Positions 46,398 to 52,365 of a stretch of 52,365 nt of DNA are shown in pieces. Source of the DNA: a virus. Under the pieces are notes generated by a model. It had not been told where the DNA came from. It was given only the letters and a program-made list of their open reading frames with translations, and ran no database searches. Where the stretch lies: positions 1 through 52,365 of IMG/VR virus record IMGVR_UViG_3300033143_001371. The stretch is one strand, 5' to 3'. Position 1 is the first letter of the stretch. The number at the start of each line of letters is the position of its first letter. The position numbers were made by a program, and so were the translations under genes.

Positions 46398-47442
46398 GAG
46401 AAATGGCTTCCGTATATAATTCACGGATTAGTTTAGATAATACATTATTATCAATACTATCATCATTAACACTATCAGCACTACGTAACAAGACACTCAT
46501 GCTATCCTCTACATCAAGTTCATCATCGGATATATCATTTGTATAATCGATATGTTCTGTTATGGAAATATCATACGGAGCACACTGATAGACCATGTCC
46601 AAAAACTTGTCAAATTTCTTACCATCTTCTTTTTCAGTGACGAGAATTTTAACGAACTTGTTGTTAAAATATTCCACTTCAAAACTGTCCAGTTCCACAT
46701 TGTTATCATAAATCACCTTTGTGTGTAGTGTATATGGATTCTCAATAAATTCTATACTCAAATCATTGGTATCGAATACATAGAATCCTTTTGTGTCGTC
46801 ATAATCAGACCAAGTAAGTTCATAAGGAGTACCAAGATATTTGATATTGCCTCTTTCTGATTTTGTGTGATAGTGGCCAGAGAACACCTTTTCATAATCA
46901 CCAAGTACATCTTTATTCATACCGTGGTCAATCATATGACCTTTCATCATCTCGAAACCAGACATCTCAAAGTGTCCGAAACAAACATCAGCATGTGATT
47001 CAGAAATGAATCTTAGAAATCCTTCTGTGTCATCCTCATTCAACCAAGGTATAATATCAACACTTAATCCGTCAATGGTAACATTTGTATTGTTATCATA
47101 AAAAGAAATGTTATTGTATTGGTTGCCAATCACTTCTCTAAGGGAGTTTAATTCGCGGGTGTTGCGATAGAATTGGTCATGGTTGCCCATCAACACGTTT
47201 AATTTAACATTATGTGTCTCAAAGAAATTAAAGAAGTCTCTCTGTACTGTAGACAAGGTCATGATGTTGACCTGTTTTCTCTTATCGAATAGGTCACCGA
47301 ATTGCCATACAATATCAATCTCATTCTCTACAAGATAATTAAAGAATATCTCTTGAAAGAATTTTAATTGAAAGTCTCGGAATATATTGGAGTCCCCGCG
47401 GACACCCCAATGAGTATCCCCAAGTAATACTATTTTCGCCAT
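46387..47442 (-). CDS. 47: Recombination nuclease subunit gp47 (SbcD/Mre11-like)
   Basis: 351 aa (T4: 339). Phosphoesterase motifs: GDTHWG at the N-terminus, FGDLFD, MGNHDQF, and the later GHFEMSG and SGHYHTK. It is the nuclease partner of gp46. Confidence 0.97.
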   Translation of the reverse strand: MAKIVLLGDTHWGVRGDSNIFRDFQLKFFQEIFFNYLVENEIDIVWQFGDLFDKRKQVNIMTLSTVQRDFFNFFETHNVKLNVLMGNHDQFYRNTRELNSLREVIGNQYNNISFYDNNTNVTIDGLSVDIIPWLNEDDTEGFLRFISESHADVCFGHFEMSGFEMMKGHMIDHGMNKDVLGDYEKVFSGHYHTKSERGNIKYLGTPYELTWSDYDDTKGFYVFDTNDLSIEFIENPYTLHTKVIYDNNVELDSFEVEYFNNKFVKILVTEKEDGKKFDKFLDMVYQCAPYDISITEHIDYTNDISDDELDVEDSMSVLLRSADSVNDDSIDNNVLSKLIRELYTEAISLDT

Positions 47443-47443
47443 A

Positions 47444-47644
47444 TTAATCTACCGAGTAAATATGTTGTGACTCTCTTACATATTGAGTAATGTTATATAT
47501 ACAATCTGTCAATAAGTCTTCGATATGTTTCAAACACTGTTCATTATCCATATCCAATGTTCTCATATCATACTCAAGGCCTAATAAAGTATCAGCGGTA
47601 TCGGTTAATAGAAACGTATTTCCTATAGGATTAGTATTAGTCAC
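47444..47644 (-). CDS. Hypothetical protein between genes 55 and 47, 66 aa
   Basis: The GTG start lies in the last codons of gene 55, with AGAGGG upstream inside that gene. It is acidic with two Cys. In T4 a small gene also lies near 55 and 47, but I cannot show homology. Function unknown. Confidence 0.62.
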   Translation of the reverse strand: MTNTNPIGNTFLLTDTADTLLGLEYDMRTLDMDNEQCLKHIEDLLTDCIYNITQYVRESQHIYSVD

Positions 47645-48215
47645 CAAACAAACCCTCTAAACTCTCTGTGGAGTCTTTCTTGGTTTTCTTTTTCTTCTTT
47701 TCTACAGTCAGGTCTATATCTTTTGTATCATAGATTTTCTGCATGAAATCAATATAGTCGTTATCAAAGTTTTTGCCTGTATCATGTTCTTGTAGTTCCG
47801 ACATAACATCATCAATACCAGCATTCATAATATAACGCATCTTCGTTTTCCACTGTTTGTCTTCCTTTTGGATCCTACGAACGGCGGCCTGCCAGGCAAT
47901 GAATGAGAAATATGCAAATGGGGAATTATATTTGATGTAGTCGAAACGATGCGCGTACTTGATACAATTCTCAATAGCATCACCTTCGAATTCAGCTCTA
48001 AAGGTATATCCAATGAAATTTGGTCGGCGCATCACACCTTCACACACTTTAATTATTTTCAGACCGATGGAATCTGAGATTCGTGGTCTTTGTTGGGGGT
48101 CTCTTATATCTGCCCCTTTCTTTTCTAGTTCTTCACACTGTTGAACGTATTCTTTAACTTCTGTATAGAACACTTTGTTATCAACATAGTGATTGCTTTT
48201 CTTTTTTCCGGCCAT
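47637..48215 (-). CDS. 55: Late transcription sigma factor gp55
   Basis: 192 aa (T4: 185). FAYFSFIAWQAAVRRIQKE is the region 2-like signature of gp55, which directs RNA polymerase to TATAAATA late promoters. The C-terminus SLEGLFGD is the clamp-binding tail that couples late transcription to gp45. The ATG (MAGKKK) follows GGGTGA; an upstream TTG is less likely. Confidence 0.95.
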   Translation of the reverse strand: MAGKKKSNHYVDNKVFYTEVKEYVQQCEELEKKGADIRDPQQRPRISDSIGLKIIKVCEGVMRRPNFIGYTFRAEFEGDAIENCIKYAHRFDYIKYNSPFAYFSFIAWQAAVRRIQKEDKQWKTKMRYIMNAGIDDVMSELQEHDTGKNFDNDYIDFMQKIYDTKDIDLTVEKKKKKTKKDSTESLEGLFGD

Positions 48216-48244
48216 ATATTCACCCGTTATCAATTAATATTACC

Positions 48245-48273
48245 ATTATATACATATCAATCACTTATGGCAA
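48245..48273 (-). promoter_or_regulatory. Sigma70 promoter of gene 55
   Basis: TTGCCA, 17-bp spacer, TATAAT, 30 nt before the gene 55 start. Confidence 0.75.
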
Positions 48274-48321
48274 GAACATAAGCGACCTAATGTGATTGTT
48301 GAATTTTTAGGTCACCGTTTG

Positions 48322-48329
48322 TATAAATA
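48322..48329 (+). promoter_or_regulatory. Plus-strand late promoter TATAAATA
   Basis: TATAAATAGAGT on the plus strand, followed by a hairpin GGAAAGA..TCTTTCC (48342-48361). Arrangement as at 1649 and 22141. It points into a 700-nt block without genes. Confidence 0.65.
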
Positions 48330-48334
48330 GAGTC

Positions 48335-49040
48335 AAGCAAAGGAAAGATAGCTGTCTTTCCTCCACTCTAATCAGCACTTACACAGAGGTAAGATTTGAC
48401 TGTATCTATTTATCATCGAAAAAATGTCTTGACAGGTAGCTGTCTGGTGTAGTATTATCCCTAAACAAGTTTTGTCTGTAGGTAATATCTAACTCACCAC
48501 CTCTTGGGGTCATCTACAGTATATGAGGTAATCAGTTCGAAACCCACAAGGTCCCTCAACTAGATTCACAAACTCTTATCCCTCTTGGATTCGAGCAAGT
48601 GTCATAACAATGGTACACAATCTACTATAAGTTATGACGGCAACTCAGTTGTCGTGAAGGAGAAGCATGAAGCAACTCTCTTAATCATACTCAGTGTTAA
48701 AAGGAACATCAAGCGTTTAGCTAACATTAATTATTGTATGATTCGGCCACAATCTCTAATAGAGGTTTACTAATTCCCAGGTAGGCAATTCCAAAAACGT
48801 AATGGAATATAGGGATAGTTATGTGTGTTCACCATAGGTATAACTAAAGAATCATTAGAGAACCGCTAAAAAACAACAAAGACCGGACGAACGAAGTGAG
48901 GACTTGAGCGAAGCGAAATACACTATTGTACAATTAGAGATACAATTAAGACTTGCTTCGCAAGACTCGTTCGCTGCGCTCTCTCCTAACATATTGGTTA
49001 CAATAGATTTGATTCCTATGTTGAGCGGGATTGGATTGGT
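48335..49040 (+). ncRNA. Candidate large noncoding RNA locus
   Basis: About 700 nt between genes 55 and uvsW contain no supportable gene but have a late promoter (48322) and a sigma70 promoter (48429-48458) on the plus strand. Inverted repeats are dense: CTGTAG/CTACAG (about 48475-48518), GTCATAAC/GTTATGAC (48601-48638), CGGCAAC/GTTGTCG (48638-48654), and an imperfect GC-rich repeat of GAGCGAAGCGAA near 48907 against TTCGCTGCGCTC near 48970. It runs convergent to uvsW. The longest plus ORF (62 codons from TTG) is not convincing. Confidence 0.45.
48429..48458 (+). promoter_or_regulatory. Plus-strand sigma70 promoter
   Basis: TTGACA (48429-48434), 18-bp spacer, TATTAT (48453-48458). One of very few plus-strand promoters in the window. 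Confidence 0.65.
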
Positions 49041-49045
49041 AGGTC

Positions 49046-50527
49046 TTATAGATTAATCTTGATAAGCTCTGTATCAAACGCTTCTTTTTGGTACATGTTC
49101 CACCGCTCTATACTATGTTTCAACACAAAGTTCTTATACTTCTTAATAGATAAATCATCAATAAAATCCCAAAGTATAACGGAATCTTTTCGGTCAGACT
49201 TTCTAAGGCCTCTACCTAAACTCTGTAATACTCGTATCTCTGACTTACTTGGAGAACCAAATATAACGTGGTTGAGATTTCTTATCGATACCCCTGTTGA
49301 ACTGGTACCGTATGAGAATATACATATCGAATCATATAGTTCATCAATCTGGTGACGCATTTCTTCTCTGACAGCCTTAGGTGTATTACCATCCACATAG
49401 AAAATCTTCTTGTCGGGATATAGTTTCTGTGCTAATTTAACAAGAACCTTGCCGTGTGACCTCTTATTGAACAGTATCAACTTGTTTCCTTTCATAGAAC
49501 CAAGAGACTTCATCATTATACGGTTTCGTTTGTCATGAGCAATGATGAAGTCAATCTCTTCATGATAGGTCTTGCTCTTACACTCTTTAGCATCAATCTC
49601 TGGATATATCATTGAGACACACTTGATGGTCATCTTCGCAACCTGTCCACGATTCATAAGTTCTTCGGTAGTGATAATCTTCTTGATTGGTCCAAGTGTG
49701 CCTTGAATCACCATCTCATTAACAATCTTAGAACCTGTGGTACCTGTTGTGCCTATTCTATAAGGACAGTCAACAAGACCGGCGCCAATAGTCTGTAAAG
49801 AATTTCCTTTAACAAGGTGTGCCTCATCGAAGTATGCCATTCCAAATTGCGCGAACCAAGTCTTAGGCATTTTCCATATAGACTGCCATGTAGAGATAAC
49901 AATATTTTTATCTGTCATTTTGGTAATACCGGCAGTAATGCAATGTACATTATCTTCCGTACTCCATCCATTTATAGAGGAATAGTCAATAAAATCGTTG
50001 TGCATCTGGGAAACAAGACCAACACTAGGAACTACTAGGAGAACTTTCCTTGGTTCATGGTCAAGATACCATCTGATTGTACTATAGATTTGTAAACTCT
50101 TACCACCAGAAGTTGGAACAATTACAGTGGCGCGTTTGTTTGTAATGCTGTGCCAGATTGAGTAATATTGATAGTCTCTTGGTTTTATTCTTTCTCCGTG
50201 CGCGGCCAAATCAAGACTATCTACATATTCGCCAATTGCCTTTGGAGAAATTTCATTCTTTGTATCGACTCTACTATCTATGGTGATGGAGTAATCCCAC
50301 TGTTTACAGAAGTTTTTGAGTTTACTTAATAAACCAGCTGGTAATACTCTACGGTATGGACTGAACAATTTAATGTCTCCATTCCACATACCTGCTTTGA
50401 ATTTTGGATGAAATCTATATCCTGGTGCTTTGAATGTGAAGTATTCTTGTATCTCCATACCAATACCAAGGTCACATAGAACCTCAACATTCACATCATT
50501 GATATAATTTACTTCTACATCTATCAC
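49046..50527 (-). CDS. uvsW: UvsW helicase
   Basis: 493 aa (T4: 503). Superfamily 2 motifs: PTSGGKS (138-144), FDEAH near 231, GTTGT, and the C-terminal IFSYGTSSTG and QSLGRGLRK. UvsW unwinds branched DNA and R-loops, turning off origin-dependent replication late and aiding recombination. It overlaps uvsY by 4 nt. Confidence 0.95.
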   Translation of the reverse strand: MIDVEVNYINDVNVEVLCDLGIGMEIQEYFTFKAPGYRFHPKFKAGMWNGDIKLFSPYRRVLPAGLLSKLKNFCKQWDYSITIDSRVDTKNEISPKAIGEYVDSLDLAAHGERIKPRDYQYYSIWHSITNKRATVIVPTSGGKSLQIYSTIRWYLDHEPRKVLLVVPSVGLVSQMHNDFIDYSSINGWSTEDNVHCITAGITKMTDKNIVISTWQSIWKMPKTWFAQFGMAYFDEAHLVKGNSLQTIGAGLVDCPYRIGTTGTTGSKIVNEMVIQGTLGPIKKIITTEELMNRGQVAKMTIKCVSMIYPEIDAKECKSKTYHEEIDFIIAHDKRNRIMMKSLGSMKGNKLILFNKRSHGKVLVKLAQKLYPDKKIFYVDGNTPKAVREEMRHQIDELYDSICIFSYGTSSTGVSIRNLNHVIFGSPSKSEIRVLQSLGRGLRKSDRKDSVILWDFIDDLSIKKYKNFVLKHSIERWNMYQKEAFDTELIKINL

Positions 50528-50949
50528 AGGTAACTTCCGCCTTCCATCTTTTTAGCTTCTAATGCGTTACGAATATTGAATGAAATCTTTTCTAACATCT
50601 TGGTTAACTGTTCAAGATGGTCCATTATTATTTTACTTTTGTTTAGTTTCTTTTTAAACGCAATGATATCCTCATCACCATTGATAAACACATCACATTC
50701 TGCCTTATTATTAAAGACATACTTGTAGTTATAACGGTAATATTCGTATTTGTCGCGGTACAGTTTGTCCCACTCAGCTTTTAGTTCTTGTTGTCTTAAT
50801 GCTTCGTCATAGGATAGACGTATAAATTCGGCATGTACACTAGGCACATTTCTTGATACAGATTCGTAATCGTTTCTATCACCAAGGTCGGTGATTAACT
50901 TCTTATCAAGAGCCTCAACGATTTTTTGAGTAGATGGATAGTTTGACAT
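50524..50949 (-). CDS. uvsY: Recombination mediator UvsY
   Basis: 141 aa (T4: 137). WDKLYRDKYEYYRYNYKYVF and the FINGDEDI segment match UvsY of T4-like phages, and the order with uvsW matches T4. It loads UvsX recombinase on gp32-covered ssDNA. A late-promoter-like GATAAATA lies at 50983-50990. Confidence 0.85.
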   Translation of the reverse strand: MSNYPSTQKIVEALDKKLITDLGDRNDYESVSRNVPSVHAEFIRLSYDEALRQQELKAEWDKLYRDKYEYYRYNYKYVFNNKAECDVFINGDEDIIAFKKKLNKSKIIMDHLEQLTKMLEKISFNIRNALEAKKMEGGSYL

Positions 50950-50982
50950 AATAAAAACATAATATAATAAATTCAGTAATAC

Positions 50983-50990
50983 TATTTATC
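50983..50990 (-). promoter_or_regulatory. Late-promoter-like GATAAATA before uvsY
   Basis: One mismatch from the late consensus, 34 nt before the uvsY start. Confidence 0.45.
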
Positions 50991-51453
50991 ACCGTAAATT
51001 TTCGAGTACAAAATTTGAATATGTGAGTGTAACCGTACAAGTGATTATTTCAGAAGCTTGTGTGGTTAATTGAACATCACCAAGAGAAGTAGGCCACACA
51101 TCTTTGAAATGTACATTGATAATAGGATTGTTCTGGTTGTTTAGAATTGTTAATGTTGCGTCTGACATCATATCCTTATCATCAGGAATATCATCCCTAT
51201 AGTCAGGATTGGCCATCTCCATCATCCAGTCATATATTTCAAGGTAGTTAACATAGTTTTCGTCAACGTTGAATTCATATGAGAATGGTTCGAAAGTAAT
51301 CTTTTCTCCTGGAATAGGATAGTCTAATACAGGACTAGGTACATTGGCCTCACCAACCGTCATTGTTGGTATAGTTGTTGTGTGTGTATAATATGTTACG
51401 TTTGGTAGTTTTCCAAAGGACAACAGAAAATTATTTTGTCTAGTTTCATTCAT
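50989..51453 (-). CDS. Probable virion protein of tail-tube-like type, 154 aa
   Basis: A beta-rich protein: LSFGKLPNVTYYTHTTTIPT, PIPGEKITFEPFSYEFNVDE, then DVWPTSLGDVQL. I recall the same pattern in structural proteins of T4-like cyanophages and related marine phages that adopt a tail-tube-like fold; a T4 equivalent at this position is not clear. It has a late promoter (51528-51535) and lies downstream of gene 23. Confidence 0.65.
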   Translation of the reverse strand: MNETRQNNFLLSFGKLPNVTYYTHTTTIPTMTVGEANVPSPVLDYPIPGEKITFEPFSYEFNVDENYVNYLEIYDWMMEMANPDYRDDIPDDKDMMSDATLTILNNQNNPIINVHFKDVWPTSLGDVQLTTQASEIITCTVTLTYSNFVLENLR

Positions 51454-51457
51454 TACA

Positions 51458-51482
51458 GATCAAAAAGGTGCTGAAACACCTT
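51458..51482 (-). terminator. Terminator-like hairpin before the virion gene
   Basis: AAGGTG/CACCTT with a TTTCAG loop and T run on the minus strand. It lies between the late promoter at 51528 and the gene start at 51453, so it may be a 5' hairpin or attenuator. Confidence 0.65.
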
Positions 51483-51516
51483 CTCAATCCTAACATTAAC
51501 ATATTGGAGTATGACA

Positions 51517-52155
51517 ATGCTTACATCTATTTATACCAAAACAAACTATCGTAAAAATCTTGAGATTTATTGGAGACAATTCTATCCAGAATGGTCTATT
51601 CCTGAAGGTTATCACGTTCATCATATTAAACCAATATCTTGTGGTGGTTCTCACCATCCTTCCAATCTTATCGCTTTGCATCCTGACGACCACCAATCTA
51701 TACACCGCTGTCGTGGTGACGGTGTGTGTGTCGGATATATGGGAATATTGGGACGTAAACACTCCGAAGTAACAAAAGAGAAGATGTCTATATCAAAGAA
51801 GGGCAAGCTTGCTGAGGATATTTGGGGTAGAGAAAGAACTATAGAGTTGAAACAACAGGCATCGAAACTAGGAGAATCTTGGAAAGGAAAGAAACGTTCG
51901 GCCGATAATAAAAAGAAAATATCTTCATCTAAAAAGAAATTTAATAAAGAAAACAATCAGGTTAACTTCTATGAAGTAGAATGGAATAATGGAAATAAGG
52001 AGATTGTTAGTTTTGATTATATAGTTGATATTGTCGGAAGAAAAGATACAACTATAATGTGCTATATGTCAGAACTTAAAAATGGTATAAACAGATTTGA
52101 GAAATTTGGAATAAAAAATATTATCAAGTCTCATAGAGAATATATAAAACGATAG
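51517..52155 (+). CDS. HNH homing endonuclease with NUMOD-like DNA-binding tail
   Basis: About 212 aa, the only confident plus-strand gene. The HNH core is HVHHIKPISCGGSHHPSN followed by LIALHPDDHQSIHR; then come NUMOD3-like repeats (GRKHSEVTKEKMSISKKG and GKKRSADNKKKISSSKK). GGAG lies 7 nt before the ATG chosen (MLTSIYT). It is free-standing, inserted next to gene 23, with hairpins on both sides. It would cut and copy itself into cognate phage genomes. Confidence 0.92.
   Translation: MLTSIYTKTNYRKNLEIYWRQFYPEWSIPEGYHVHHIKPISCGGSHHPSNLIALHPDDHQSIHRCRGDGVCVGYMGILGRKHSEVTKEKMSISKKGKLAEDIWGRERTIELKQQASKLGESWKGKKRSADNKKKISSSKKKFNKENNQVNFYEVEWNNGNKEIVSFDYIVDIVGRKDTTIMCYMSELKNGINRFEKFGIKNIIKSHREYIKR
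51528..51535 (-). promoter_or_regulatory. Late promoter inside the HNH gene start
   Basis: Exact TATAAATA on the minus strand, inside codons 4-7 of the oppositely oriented HNH gene, driving the virion gene at 50989-51453. Confidence 0.65.
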
Positions 52156-52157
52156 GC

Positions 52158-52190
52158 GAAAAAAAAGGAACCCGAAGGTTCCTTTTAATC
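52158..52190. terminator. Bidirectional terminator between gene 23 and the HNH gene
   Basis: AAGGAACC/GGTTCCTT with a CGAA/TTCG tetraloop and A/T runs on both sides. It would end both the gene 23 transcript and the HNH transcript. Confidence 0.92.
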
Positions 52191-52217
52191 TTAGAATAAA
52201 TTCTAATTTCGGATGGT

Positions 52218-52365
52218 TTACAATCCTAGAACGGTGAACTTACGGAAGTAAGGGTTAGCGTGATAGCCAACATTACCTGCACTAGTAGCATCAGAGATGC
52301 TGATGTTGTTACGAGAACCTTTCGCAACTGCCATTGGGTTAACAGCAAGACCATAACGGGTTTTG
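52218..52365 (-). CDS. 23: Major capsid protein gp23, C-terminal end (partial)
   Basis: The last 48 codons read KTRYGLAVNPMA and end NPYFRKFTVLGL-stop. T4 gp23 has TRYGIGINPFAE and NAYFRRVYVKGI at the same place. The gene continues beyond the window edge. It forms the hexamers of the prolate head. Confidence 0.93.
   Translation of the reverse strand, partial: KTRYGLAVNPMAVAKGSRNNISISDATSAGNVGYHANPYFRKFTVLGL

Noticed and set aside
48585-48773. A 62-codon plus-strand ORF in the gap between genes 55 and uvsW
   Set aside because: It starts with TTG, lacks a ribosome site, is overlapped by two strong hairpins and resembles nothing known. An RNA explanation fits better, although a short protein cannot be excluded.

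Overview
The window is a segment of a tailed-phage genome of the T4 superfamily (Myoviridae-type). The evidence is a nearly complete T4-like replication and late-transcription core on the minus strand: DNA polymerase gp43, RegA, gp62, gp44, sliding clamp gp45, recombination nuclease subunits gp46 and gp47, late sigma factor gp55, UvsW, UvsY, a dNMP kinase, and the 3' end of the major capsid gene 23. Almost every gene is on the minus strand in tightly overlapping operons. ThyX, a CobS/CobT-like MoxR-VWA pair, PhoH and a ClpP-like protease resemble marine and alphaproteobacterial T4-like phages more than coliphage T4. A tmRNA gene with alphaproteobacteria-style circular permutation hints at an alphaproteobacterial host. 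That host is an inference; the sequence does not prove it.

Layout. 1-2400: RNA region with canonical tRNAs (Pro, Glu, Lys x2, Asp, Tyr, Asn, Gly), a 47-codon gene with its own promoter and terminator, two strong sigma70 promoters with a shared leader, two degenerate tRNA-Gly-like elements and two predicted pseudoknots. 2400-14200: small early genes, including a bacteriohemerythrin, the permuted tmRNA, a NADAR glycosidase, ThyX, a nucleotidyltransferase-like protein and a phosphoesterase. 14200-17600: a P-loop kinase followed by seven genes that share an N-terminal peptide like the T4 capsid-targeting sequence, plus an eighth member at 23.5 kb. 17600-22100: a deoxyribonucleotidase, an RlmN-like radical SAM enzyme split into two ORFs, and a two-enzyme NAD salvage module (NAMPT and NadM-Nudix). 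22100-30200: small genes, a tRNA-Thr, a tRNA with anticodon UUA, a PNK-like kinase, PhoH and a ClpP-like protease. 30200-52365: replication, recombination, late-transcription and head genes, interrupted by a gene-free block (48.2-49.0 kb) with plus-strand promoters and by a plus-strand HNH endonuclease next to gene 23.

Regulation. Early units start from TTGAC-N16-TATAAT promoters embedded in repeated intergenic cassettes with four upstream variants. T4-type late promoters (TATAAATA, read by gp55 with gp45) precede the packaged-protein-like genes, tRNA-Gly, nadM-nudix and a virion gene. Three late promoters share TATAAATAGAGT and are followed at once by a 5' hairpin. Translation-start hairpins are visible at regA and phoH, and gene 43 has a perfect inverted repeat around its -10 box.

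Most notable: the permuted tmRNA, the pseudoknot plus tRNA-like RNA locus, the set of putative capsid-targeted proteins, the UUA-anticodon tRNA, the split RlmN, and the plus-strand RNA locus beside gene 55.
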